The notes under the pieces are model-generated. The model had not been told where the DNA came from, ran no database searches, and saw only the letters and a program-made list of their open reading frames with translations. A stretch of DNA of 21,550 nt from an uncultured Candidatus Melainabacteria bacterium (GTDB lineage Bacteria > Cyanobacteriota > Vampirovibrionia > Gastranaerophilales > Gastranaerophilaceae), in contig CAKVND010000040.1 in NCBI GenBank assembly GCA_934777245.1, positions 1 through 21,550 on the forward strand. The letters run 5' to 3'. Below are positions 5,524-12,449 of this stretch, piece after piece; the first letter of the stretch is position 1, and each line of letters starts with the position of its first letter. The translations under genes were made by a program, and so were the position numbers.

Positions 5524-7065
5524 ATGCAGAAAACTGCATTAATTTGTAATAATTTTTCAGGAATAAATCGCAGTTCTTCGGTTTATTCGTCTTCAGTAAT
5601 TACAGCATCTGATATTCAGAATGTCGAATTGTTCGCAACTGAAATTAATTCAGGAGTCGGAATAAGAACGGCAAAAGGAAATGTCGCGGTTTGTGATTTA
5701 ATTCCGGCAGATGAAAAAATAATCAATATTTTTGAAAGCGTACAAAAAAGCCAAACTTATTTCTTTATTCACACAGAAAACAAAACCGAAGGCAAAATTT
5801 ACTTATATTCAAGGTTAGCAGGGACATTAACCGAAAAAGTCAACGGTTTGAAAGTTACGGGAGTTTCATCCGCAACAGATGTTTCGCAAGGTTGGTCTGA
5901 TTTATGGGTGTTTTCGAATTCGGAAGATATGCTTTCAATTGAAATCGGTCATTACAGCGATTCAGGCGAGTTAGCCGAAGTTGTAAAAATGACACCAAAA
6001 GACGCGGACGGACGTTCAGTAAAAGGGCTTGGTATTGTCGTGTTTGCAGGGCGCTTGTGGGTGTTTAACCAACAAGTTTTGTGGTATTCGGTTCAAGAGG
6101 ATATTTATGATTTTGCAACTTCAGATGCTCAAATTTCGACTTCTGCCGGCTATATCGAGTTTGTAAAAAACATCACCGCGATTTATCCGTATTTAGGAAC
6201 ATTGGCTGTATTTCATAATAATTCATCGTCATTAATTGCGACAGACGACGACAAGCACACTTTCTACAAGACTTTTGACTCTCCAGGGGGGTGCGCTTCT
6301 TACAATTCGCTTGTCTTCCACGGAACAGAATTGTATTTTTACGATAATACAAAGAAAGGGATTTTTAGCTTTAAACAAGTAATAAATGGTGATAAGACTC
6401 TCGGTGACAATATCGCGATTGATATCCAAGAAGAATTGTTTGATATTCCGACTTCTCAACTTAAAAATATTCGTACTTTGTCTGTAGTAACTTCTGATAG
6501 GAACGAAGTTTGGATGCTTATTCCGAGCGAAGATGAAAATTATTCAACAATAGTTATTTATGATTATTTAAGAAAAACTTGGGTTAAGAGAAAATCTCAA
6601 AAGGTTAATTGTTTTGCAACAGTTGGCGGAGTTTTGTATTCAGGCGGTAAAAAGATTTATGAGGAGTATTCGTCAAATACGTTTGACGGCGAGTTTATTA
6701 AATCGTTCTACAAATGCACGCCTCTTAATTTGGGTTACGAAAATTCGTTCAAAATTCTTGCTTATCCTCCGAAAATTTCGTTGGATATGTATTATAACAA
6801 CAGTTTTTATGTCGAATATACGAGAAATTATGATTCAATGACCGCAAAAACTCGTTATATCAAGGCAAAAACTTTAAAAAATTCACTTTATTTTGATATC
6901 GGACATTGGGACAACTCTTATTTTGCAATCAAAGATATTAATGCGATAAAAAAATTGCCGACTTCTTTTTTCAAAACTTTGCAAATGACGTTTTTGACAA
7001 AAGAACATGGCGATGATTTTTGCATCAGAAATATTGAGTTTGGAAAGATTAAGGTTAAGAGGTAA
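5524..7065 (+). CDS. Beta-propeller tail hub / nozzle protein (P22 gp10-like)
   Basis: A 513-residue protein with AAAGAAAGGAGC before the ATG. It probably forms the lower tail hub through which DNA leaves. The sequence repeats the rhythm of propeller blades: short strands ending in aromatic-hydrophobic runs (YFFIHTENKTEGKIYLYSRL, GWSDLWVFSNSEDM, GIVVFAGRLWVFNQQVLWYS, GTLAVFHNNSSSLIA, ELYFYDNTKKGIFSFKQV, NEVWMLIPSEDENYSTIVIY, GGVLYSGGKKIYEEY). This fits packaged-DNA stabilisation protein gp10 of P22 and tubular protein B of T7, both of which follow the adaptor. In those phages the two genes are adjacent; here about 2 kb of cargo and repeats separates them. No membrane segment or signal peptide. 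Confidence 0.7.
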   Translation: MQKTALICNNFSGINRSSSVYSSSVITASDIQNVELFATEINSGVGIRTAKGNVAVCDLIPADEKIINIFESVQKSQTYFFIHTENKTEGKIYLYSRLAGTLTEKVNGLKVTGVSSATDVSQGWSDLWVFSNSEDMLSIEIGHYSDSGELAEVVKMTPKDADGRSVKGLGIVVFAGRLWVFNQQVLWYSVQEDIYDFATSDAQISTSAGYIEFVKNITAIYPYLGTLAVFHNNSSSLIATDDDKHTFYKTFDSPGGCASYNSLVFHGTELYFYDNTKKGIFSFKQVINGDKTLGDNIAIDIQEELFDIPTSQLKNIRTLSVVTSDRNEVWMLIPSEDENYSTIVIYDYLRKTWVKRKSQKVNCFATVGGVLYSGGKKIYEEYSSNTFDGEFIKSFYKCTPLNLGYENSFKILAYPPKISLDMYYNNSFYVEYTRNYDSMTAKTRYIKAKTLKNSLYFDIGHWDNSYFAIKDINAIKKLPTSFFKTLQMTFLTKEHGDDFCIRNIEFGKIKVKR

Positions 7066-7073
7066 ATTTGAAT

Positions 7074-7102
7074 TAATGGAAAATTGAAAATGGAAAATTG
7101 TT
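7074..7102. repeat. TGGAAAAT satellite, single arm
   Basis: AATGGAAAATTGAAAATGGA and following bases form one arm of the family at 1641-1794; no partner lies in the gap up to 7317. Confidence 0.6.
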
Positions 7103-7231
7103 TTAAGATTTTTGTTTATAAATTGCGATTGTTGGGTGTTTTTAGGAAGGAAAAATAATAGTTTAAAAAAAAACTGGATTCTTCAGCCTAATCGGCTTCA
7201 GAATGACGTAGCCTAAAACTATGAGCTGGGC

Positions 7232-7311
7232 GTCATTGTGAGGTTTGTTAAAACCGAAACAATCCAGCCTTTTATAAACTGTTTTTTAGTTGTTGTCAGG
7301 CAGTGCCTGAC
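7232..7311. repeat. GTCATTGTGAGG hairpin and GTCAGGCA palindrome, copy 1
   Basis: GGTTT/AAACC forms the inner stem with a GTTA loop, flanked by ATTGT/ACAAT (7232-7269); the palindrome follows at 7295-7311. It lies just beyond the 3' end of the minus-strand gene 7318-7722, so it may serve as that gene's terminator. Confidence 0.8.
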
Positions 7312-7317
7312 TTACTA

Positions 7318-7722
7318 TTAAAAATTTTTAATAAATAAAATAATTGTTGCTATATAAACAAAAAAAGCTATAATAAAAATAATATTAAAAGAACTATCGT
7401 TAAGAATATCTTCATCTTTAATTCTAATTTTTTTGTGAGTAAATAATTGTGTTATTAATATAATAGTTTCAATAATAATTGCGCATAAAGTGAAGAAATA
7501 TGCTGTTAAAAAATGAAATACAATAAGCAAACCTGCACCAAAATAATAAGCATGAATTTCATTATTATTCGAAAGAGATTGGATTGGATGAATTAAATCT
7601 TCAATGCTTAAACAACATAAAAGTATAAAAAATGTAAATGTTGGCCAAATGCAGACGTGTATTGCGTGGAATTGTTTGAGATTTTTTATAAAGTTGTATG
7701 TTGTTTTAATTGGATTTTGCAT
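7318..7722 (-). CDS. Small multi-pass membrane protein, paralogue A
   Basis: A 134-residue protein, strongly hydrophobic, with probable membrane helices at about residues 21-40, 59-92 (long enough for two) and 112-132, joined by short polar loops (IHPIQSLSNNNEIH; THKKIRIKDEDILND). Residues 1-30 match the neighbouring paralogue at 7938-8330 with one V/I change; the rest is only loosely similar. There is no ribosome binding site: a perfect TATAAT ends 6 bases before the ATG, so the mRNA should begin at or next to the start codon (leaderless). It lies against the phage late genes under its own promoter, as expected of a lysogenic-conversion (moron) gene. Superinfection exclusion is one possibility, but nothing in the sequence proves it. 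No family recognised. Confidence 0.7.
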   Translation of the reverse strand: MQNPIKTTYNFIKNLKQFHAIHVCIWPTFTFFILLCCLSIEDLIHPIQSLSNNNEIHAYYFGAGLLIVFHFLTAYFFTLCAIIIETIILITQLFTHKKIRIKDEDILNDSSFNIIFIIAFFVYIATIILFIKNF

Positions 7723-7728
7723 AGAAAT

Positions 7729-7757
7729 ATTATAAATTATTTTAATGTTTTTTACAA
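7729..7757 (-). promoter_or_regulatory. Promoter placed for a leaderless mRNA, paralogue A
   Basis: Minus strand: TTGTAA (7752-7757), 17-base spacer, TATAAT (7729-7734), then ATTTCT and the ATG at 7722. With normal spacing, transcription starts at the A of the start codon. Confidence 0.7.
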
Positions 7758-7783
7758 TAGAGCTAGTAGTTTTTAGTTTAAAA

Positions 7784-7938
7784 AGGTGGGAACTGCTTCT
7801 GTTTTTCCCACTCTACGTTCTTCAGAATGACATAGTCTAAAACTATAAACCGGGTGTCATTGTGAGGTTTGTTAAAACCGAAACAATCCAGCTTTTTATA
7901 AACTGTTTTTAGTTATTGTCAGGCAGTGCCTGACCTAC
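7784..7938. repeat. Composite repeat spacer, copy 2
   Basis: Holds a GTGGGAA...TTCCCAC hairpin (about 7787-7811), CTTCAGAATGAC, the GTCATTGTGAGG hairpin (7856-7892) and the GTCAGGCA palindrome (7918-7934) followed by CTAC, which on the minus strand is a GTAG head. Confidence 0.8.
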
Positions 7939-8330
7939 TAATGAAAGGCAAGATATATTAGCATAATTAGTGCGATTATATAAACAATTAGTGCTATAAA
8001 AGATATAAAATTAAAAAATATGTTATCTATTATAAAATTCCATCTAATTACAATTTTTTTATGAATTAAAAATTGTATTATTAAAATCACAGCTTCTAAT
8101 ACTATTGCACTTATTGTCGAAAAAAAGGTGATAAAAAATGTAAAAATGGCAAGAAGGCAAAGTCCAAAGTAGTATGCAGGTACTTCGTCACAGTGATTCT
8201 TTGATGGAGTATAAAAAATCCAACAAAGAAATAAAAAATAGAAAAAAGTCGGCCAAATGCAGATGTGTATTGCGTGGAATTGTTTGAGATTTTTTATGAA
8301 GTTGTATGTTGTTTTAATTGGATTTTGCAT
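7938..8330 (-). CDS. Small multi-pass membrane protein, paralogue B
   Basis: A 130-residue paralogue of the 7318-7722 protein. The N-terminal 29 residues are the same apart from Ile23. Shared landmarks further on are AYYFG (about residues 52-56) and HKK (about 90-92); most other positions differ while hydrophobicity is kept. Membrane helices at about 20-40, 53-88 and 105-128; the loop at 41-50 is short and contains Cys and acidic residues. As in paralogue A, a perfect TATAAT lies 6 bases before the ATG and there is no ribosome binding site. The stronger conservation of promoter and N-terminus than of the remainder suggests either a recent recombination between copies or a shared N-terminal role with diversifying membrane part. 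Confidence 0.7.
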   Translation of the reverse strand: MQNPIKTTYNFIKNLKQFHAIHICIWPTFFYFLFLCWIFYTPSKNHCDEVPAYYFGLCLLAIFTFFITFFSTISAIVLEAVILIIQFLIHKKIVIRWNFIIDNIFFNFISFIALIVYIIALIMLIYLAFH

Positions 8331-8336
8331 AGAAAT

Positions 8337-8365
8337 ATTATAAATTATTTTAATGCTTTTTACAA
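8337..8365 (-). promoter_or_regulatory. Promoter placed for a leaderless mRNA, paralogue B
   Basis: TTGTAA (8360-8365), 17-base spacer, TATAAT (8337-8342), 6 bases to the ATG at 8330; identical geometry to paralogue A. Confidence 0.7.
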
Positions 8366-8391
8366 TAGAGCTTATGATTTTTAGTCTGAAA

Positions 8392-8548
8392 AGGTGGGAA
8401 CTGCTTCTGTTTTTCCCACTCTACGTTCTTCAGAATGACGTAGTTTAAAACTATAAACCGGGCGTCATTGTGAGGTTTGTTAAAACCGAAACAATCCAGC
8501 CTTTTATAAACTGTTTTTTTAGTTATTGTCAGGCAGTGCCTGACCTAC
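8392..8548. repeat. Composite repeat spacer, copy 3
   Basis: Same order of elements as copy 2, with the hairpin at 8464-8501 and the palindrome at 8528-8544 followed by CTAC. The rest of the 8331-8644 gap holds the promoter of paralogue B and an AT-rich leader; no other gene is seen. Confidence 0.8.
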
Positions 8549-8644
8549 TTTATTGCGATAAAAGAAAAAAAAGTAAGTGTTCCCTTGCCCAAAGAACGAC
8601 TAAGGTTCACAAAACCAAAGAAAAATAAATCGAAAGGAGTAAAA

Positions 8645-9268
8645 ATGGGAAAACAATCTCAAACTACAAGCACAACATACGGAAACACAACAACTTCTAA
8701 TCCGTATGCTACTGCAACAACAACAAACAACGGCACAGTTTCATATTTAAAAGATGGAACTGCGCTAAATTCTGTTTACAATTTTGTAAACAAGAACATT
8801 GATTCATTGCTTAATGAGTATTTGAATCCGAGTCTGAATTCAACGACAAATCAAGCAAAAATCAACTCTTACGTGAATTCTATGAACACGCAAACCAGAC
8901 AAAATCTTGAGAACAACATCATTAATCCGCTTTCAAACAGAAATATGGTGCGCTCTTCTCAAGCAACAGATTTATACAAAAATTTGTCAAACTCAAATGT
9001 AAACGCATTTTCATCATTCTTGAACGAATTATTGGCAAATTCTCAAACCGAAACAGGAAATGTGTTGAGCAACCTTATGAATCAATATCAAAAGGGTTAC
9101 AATGTTATTTCGGATATGCAAAAGCAGTCGCTTAATACAAGTAAAGGTAATGCTATGACGAGCACGAAGGTCGGTTCGGCTTCTAATGGAACAAATGTAG
9201 CGGGTAATATTGTGAATATGATTACTTCACTAGCGAGTCTATTTGGTCAAGACACTACTACGTTTTAA
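8645..9268 (+). CDS. Asn/Thr/Ser-rich virion protein (possible ejection or tail protein)
   Basis: I start this 207-residue protein at the ATG at 8645 because AAAGGAG lies 6 bases upstream; an in-frame TTG at 8585 has no such site. The N-terminal ~30 residues are a low-complexity Thr/Ser/Asn run (TTSTTYGNTTTSNPYATATT region). The middle is helical with repeated Asn (LNSVYNFVNKNIDSLLNEYL, then NPLSNRNMVRSSQATDLYKN), and the C-terminus is a hydrophobic helix (IVNMITSLASLFG). It opens the tightly packed tail/fibre block. The amphipathic C-terminus and helical body would suit a protein ejected with the DNA or placed at the tail tip; that is inference. No cysteine, no signal peptide. Confidence 0.55.
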   Translation: MGKQSQTTSTTYGNTTTSNPYATATTTNNGTVSYLKDGTALNSVYNFVNKNIDSLLNEYLNPSLNSTTNQAKINSYVNSMNTQTRQNLENNIINPLSNRNMVRSSQATDLYKNLSNSNVNAFSSFLNELLANSQTETGNVLSNLMNQYQKGYNVISDMQKQSLNTSKGNAMTSTKVGSASNGTNVAGNIVNMITSLASLFGQDTTTF

Positions 9269-9282
9269 TAGAGGACATCTTT

Positions 9283-9537
9283 ATGGATAAAGAATACATT
9301 TACAAATATGCGCCGGCGCTTGTTATTTGTATTGCAATTTTATTTCAATACAACTTATTTGTTACGCCGGAACGATTAGAGCAAACGCATCGCGAAATCT
9401 TATCAGAGGTTTCGCAGGTGTACATTACAAAATCTGAATTCGGAAATATGAAAGAACAAATCATGGATATTAACAAAAAGGTGGATAAAATTTATGACAC
9501 TTTAATTAATGAAAGGAGTTTAGATGGCACTAACTGA
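9283..9537 (+). CDS. Membrane-anchored coiled-coil phage protein
   Basis: An 84-residue protein with AGAGGA before the ATG. One membrane helix at about residues 9-26 (APALVICIAILFQYNLF) follows a short charged N-terminus; the remainder is a heptad-like, charged helix (EQTHREILSEVSQVYITKSE, MKEQIMDINKKVDKIYDTL). The topology recalls small phage lysis accessories (holin- or spanin-like) and haemolysin XhlA-type proteins, but no family mark is present. Its last 14 bases overlap the next gene, whose ribosome binding site (AAAGGAG) is inside this gene, so the two are translationally coupled. Confidence 0.6.
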   Translation: MDKEYIYKYAPALVICIAILFQYNLFVTPERLEQTHREILSEVSQVYITKSEFGNMKEQIMDINKKVDKIYDTLINERSLDGTN

Positions 9538-10084
9538 GATTGAATATGGTTCATTGGCTTCTTCTGAAGTTATGAATAATAATTTTGAGTATTTGGATAA
9601 TAAAATTTCAGATGTTTCTGGAAATTTATCGTCTAATGTGGCTACAATTAATGCAAATATTGCAACTGTTAATTCTTCAATTTCTACAATGGGAGACAAT
9701 TTAAATAAATCAATAGAAACCACATTTGAAAAAAGCAAGCAAATAATTGCAGATAATGCGCTTTTTGTAACAACATATAGAAACGGTACATCTTGGTGTC
9801 GCGAATATTTTTCCGACGCAGCTAAGACAAATCGTGTTTGGCTGGAACAAGGATTTTTTACACCAATAGAAGGTTGGGGAGATAATAATTGTAAGACTTA
9901 TAATTTAGTAAAAGCATTTAAAGAAAATAATTATACGGTTGTCGTTTCTTCGACTTGCGGATTTGTTATGAATGGTGTCTCAAGCGGTAACGTTAACGTT
10001 GAATGGACTTCAACAACACAAATCGGTATCGGTAATGACGCCGGAAATACTTTTGGCGTTAGAGTTTATGCGTGCGGATATTAG
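9524..10084 (+). CDS. Tail fibre protein with gp53-like C-terminal domain
   Basis: A 186-residue protein. Residues 1-75 are a coiled-coil stalk of Asn/Ser-rich heptads (NNNFEYLDNKISDVSGNL; ANIATVNSSISTMGDNLNKS). From about residue 90 the sequence becomes a beta-rich head: RNGTSWCREYFSDAAKTNRV, WLEQGFF, YTVVVSSTCG, TQIGIGNDAG and a RVYACGY terminus, similar in pattern to the trimeric C-terminal domain seen at the tips of gp53-like fibres (strand pair, then an aromatic-Gly-Tyr end). It probably contacts the host surface. It overlaps the upstream gene by 14 bases and the next gene starts 8 bases after its stop. Confidence 0.65.
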   Translation: MALTEIEYGSLASSEVMNNNFEYLDNKISDVSGNLSSNVATINANIATVNSSISTMGDNLNKSIETTFEKSKQIIADNALFVTTYRNGTSWCREYFSDAAKTNRVWLEQGFFTPIEGWGDNNCKTYNLVKAFKENNYTVVVSSTCGFVMNGVSSGNVNVEWTSTTQIGIGNDAGNTFGVRVYACGY

Positions 10085-10092
10085 GAGGAATT

Positions 10093-10572
10093 ATGGCTTA
10101 TAAATTAGATAAACCGTGTGACGAAAATAAATTGGCTGATTTTATTGTCAAATATAATCACACTCAAGGGTTAAGCATAGAAGAAACTTTAACAGCTTAT
10201 TATGCTTTGGCAGAAAACGAAATTATGCAAGATGGAAAACCTGTTGTTGACCTCGATTATGAAAAGAAAAAGGTGGAAGCAAGAGAAAATCAATTTAAAA
10301 ATGAATTCTTTCAGACTACTTTAGGTTGGATTAGGCGCAAGGTGAATATGAAAGACGGTTCTGTTAAGGATTTTTTATCGGATTTGTTGTTGCAAATTAA
10401 AGCTGGAATTGAGTTGGGACAAAAGGTTGAGATTATAACTTACAAACTACCTGATTTTTCAAGAAGTGCAGATGAGAGTTATATGCAAACTTTACAAGAA
10501 AAAAAGCTTGCAACAGCAGAATTTATAAAAGAGTGTTTGGCTAGAACTGTTGCAGATTTTAGTGGAGAGTAG
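10093..10572 (+). CDS. Phage protein of unknown function in the fibre cluster
   Basis: The ATG at 10093 is chosen because AGGAGG (10083-10088) sits just upstream, while the earlier in-frame ATG at 10072 lies inside the preceding gene with no such site. The 159-residue protein is helical and charged: [59 protein letters not shown]. No membrane segment. Proteins of this size and style between fibre genes are often assembly factors or chaperones, but nothing here proves that. Its stop lies 4 bases before the next ATG, and the next ribosome binding site is within its last codons. Confidence 0.6.
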   Translation: MAYKLDKPCDENKLADFIVKYNHTQGLSIEETLTAYYALAENEIMQDGKPVVDLDYEKKKVEARENQFKNEFFQTTLGWIRRKVNMKDGSVKDFLSDLLLQIKAGIELGQKVEIITYKLPDFSRSADESYMQTLQEKKLATAEFIKECLARTVADFSGE

Positions 10573-10576
10573 GCTT

Positions 10577-11605
10577 ATGGAAAATATAATTAATACAAAG
10601 AAAAATAGTGATAAAATTACAATAAAAGTTTCGCATGATGCCAGTTCTCAGTATGCAGAACTGGCAAAAAATTGGGCTACGAAAGTTGATAAAACTGTTG
10701 ATGGGGTAGAGTATTCTGCAAAATATTATGCAAATCAAGTGAAAGCAGAGCTTCAAGGTGCACAAGATGTAATTAATTCAGCACAAGATTTGATTAACGG
10801 CATTGAAACTACAAAAACCGAAATAAGTGAGTTAAAAAATACTTCTATTGCTGATATTCAAAAAGAGAAAAATGTCGTTATAGAAGACATTAACAAAGAA
10901 GTTTTAAACAAACATGATGAGCTTAAAGGCGAAAAAGGTGACAAGGGTGACGCTTTTACTTACGCTGATTTTACACCTGAACAATTAAATGCGCTTAAAG
11001 GTGAGAAGGGCGAAAAAGGAGATAAAGGTGATGTCGGAATAGTCAATCTTGCAACCACAACATCTGCCGGTATTGTAAAACCTGATGGTACAACAATAAG
11101 AATAACAGAAGACGGTACGATTTCCAGTGTAGGTGGTGGAAGTTCTTCCGGCGGTGCTGTGTGGGGCGAAATTACCGGAACTTTAACTAAACAAACTGAT
11201 TTAAAGACTGAATTCGCAAAATATGCCAAAAAAGGTTTAACAAATTGCACAGTGCCATATATTACGGATTTTTATTCTAATACCGGAGATGTGTATGGTG
11301 CAACTATAGAATATTCTAAAAATTTTATTGATTGTTGGGGTAATGCAAATGTGCCTGCAAATCCGGCTAATGCAAGTGGCGTTTCATATATTTCTTTTGG
11401 TTCTGCATTCAAAGATGCTACTGATTATGCATTTGAAGAACCATTAGCAATACAAATCACACCACGTTTAGTAAATTCTTCGGACTCAATTCCGACAAAC
11501 CCTTTAGTATTAATAACTGAAGTGGATAATATGGGATTTAGTGTGAAAAACTTGTCTGGTCAAGATTTGATTATATCGTGGCGTGCTACCGGCATGATGC
11601 AGTAA
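10577..11605 (+). CDS. Collagen-like phage tail fibre
   Basis: A 342-residue protein; the ATG at 10577 follows GGAGAG, so an upstream in-frame TTG at 10550 is not used. Order of parts: an N-terminal segment with [10 protein letters not shown] (about residues 47-56), a pattern seen in side-tail fibres; a coiled coil (about 57-110); two collagen-like Gly-X-Y blocks (GEKGDKGDA about 118-126 and [13 protein letters not shown] about 142-154) split by [12 protein letters not shown]; an [20 protein letters not shown] segment (about 164-183) common in fibre proteins; a Gly/Ser hinge; and a beta-rich C-terminal head ending in [12 protein letters not shown]. It should form a trimeric fibre for host recognition. 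Confidence 0.8.
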   Translation: MENIINTKKNSDKITIKVSHDASSQYAELAKNWATKVDKTVDGVEYSAKYYANQVKAELQGAQDVINSAQDLINGIETTKTEISELKNTSIADIQKEKNVVIEDINKEVLNKHDELKGEKGDKGDAFTYADFTPEQLNALKGEKGEKGDKGDVGIVNLATTTSAGIVKPDGTTIRITEDGTISSVGGGSSSGGAVWGEITGTLTKQTDLKTEFAKYAKKGLTNCTVPYITDFYSNTGDVYGATIEYSKNFIDCWGNANVPANPANASGVSYISFGSAFKDATDYAFEEPLAIQITPRLVNSSDSIPTNPLVLITEVDNMGFSVKNLSGQDLIISWRATGMMQ

Positions 11606-11615
11606 AGGAGATATT

Positions 11616-11987
11616 ATGAGTTTAGTTATAAATAATAATGGTACAATAACTCTTTATCAAGGGGATAGTGGCAATATAGTTGTATCAGGTTTAGATGATA
11701 GTAAAAATTATACTGTTTATTTTGCAATTCTTGATGAAAAAGGAAATTTGGTAGGAAATGAATTGCAAACAACAACAAATAAAAGTGATTTTGTAGTCTT
11801 TTCTTTGACTTCTGATTTTACAGATTTATTGAAAGTTTCAAAAGGTAAGCCATTTGCGCTTTATAGCTATGGAATAAAGGTTTGTGATATTGAAACTAAA
11901 ACAGAAGATACTTTAATTGTAGAAAATGGTGATTATGGGGACAAAAATTTAATTATAGTTTATCCTCGAAAGGTTATAGGTATTTAA
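11616..11987 (+). CDS. BppU-like baseplate/fibre protein
   Basis: A 123-residue, all-beta protein with AAAGGAG before the ATG. The opening TITLYQGDSGNIVVSGLDDS, then YTVYFAILDEKGNLVG, matches the pattern of the N-terminal domain of the BppU (upper baseplate) family of Gram-positive phages, here as a free-standing domain without the long C-terminal stalk. It probably links or caps fibres. It lies 10 bases after the collagen-like fibre and 1 base before the DUF1353 gene. Confidence 0.6.
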   Translation: MSLVINNNGTITLYQGDSGNIVVSGLDDSKNYTVYFAILDEKGNLVGNELQTTTNKSDFVVFSLTSDFTDLLKVSKGKPFALYSYGIKVCDIETKTEDTLIVENGDYGDKNLIIVYPRKVIGI

Positions 11988-11988
11988 T

Positions 11989-12447
11989 TTGAAAGAATGG
12001 TATTCAAACAAAGATGTGGGGGTGTTTTTTGATGATATACCGCATGTGGGAATAAGGTATTTTGTTCCAAATATGAGTGAAGAGGACAAAAAATCAATCG
12101 AAAAATACCCCTTTGTTAATAAAAAAGCCTTGAAGGTGCGCCTTGCGGATTATAAAAAATATAAGACATATAATTTTGAAATTCCAAAGGGTTATTGCTA
12201 TGACGGAGCTTCCATTCCTAAATTGTTTTGGCGTGTTATCGGTTCTAATACCGATAACCGCTTTTTAGTAGCGGCGTTAATTCATGATGTGTTGTGTGAA
12301 AATCATAATTATATAGATAATGATAAAAAATTTTCTACCGAGGTTTTTAATGCTTTATTAGAAGCGAGTCAAGTAAACGCGTTTAAACGATTTTGGATGA
12401 AACATTCGGTAAATATTTTTCAAACATTTTGCGGATGGAGGAATTAG
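11989..12447 (+). CDS. DUF1353 family phage protein
   Basis: A 152-residue protein starting at TTG (11989), one base after the previous stop; AAAGG and ATAGG lie a little upstream and no better start exists before residue 29. The family signature is clear: GYCYDGASIPKLFWRVIG (about residues 68-85) followed by RFLVAALIHDVLCEN (91-105) with the conserved His-Asp. DUF1353 proteins are common in phage late clusters; biochemical role is unknown, though the conserved Asp/His residues suggest a metal or hydrolase-like centre (inference). It overlaps the region giving the ribosome binding site of the terminase gene. Confidence 0.8.
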   Translation: MKEWYSNKDVGVFFDDIPHVGIRYFVPNMSEEDKKSIEKYPFVNKKALKVRLADYKKYKTYNFEIPKGYCYDGASIPKLFWRVIGSNTDNRFLVAALIHDVLCENHNYIDNDKKFSTEVFNALLEASQVNAFKRFWMKHSVNIFQTFCGWRN

Positions 12448-12449
12448 GG

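Larger units (their letters stand above)
7195..8544. repeat. Tandem duplication of ~615 bp carrying a membrane-protein gene
   Basis: A composite spacer (CTTCAGAATGAC, the GTCATTGTGAGG hairpin, TTTTATAAACTG, the GTCAGGCA palindrome) occurs three times, with its GTCATTGTGAGG at 7232, 7856 and 8464 (spacing 624 and 608). Between the copies lie the two paralogous minus-strand genes. The upstream regions and first ~30 codons of the genes are nearly identical while the 3' parts have diverged strongly. Confidence 0.85.

Noticed and set aside
8585..8644. N-terminal extension of the Asn/Thr-rich protein from a TTG codon
   Set aside because: No ribosome site at the TTG; AAAGGAG sits directly before the ATG at 8645.
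10960..11250. Minus-strand proline-rich ORF
   Set aside because: It is the reverse of the collagen-like Gly-X-Y codons of the fibre gene.
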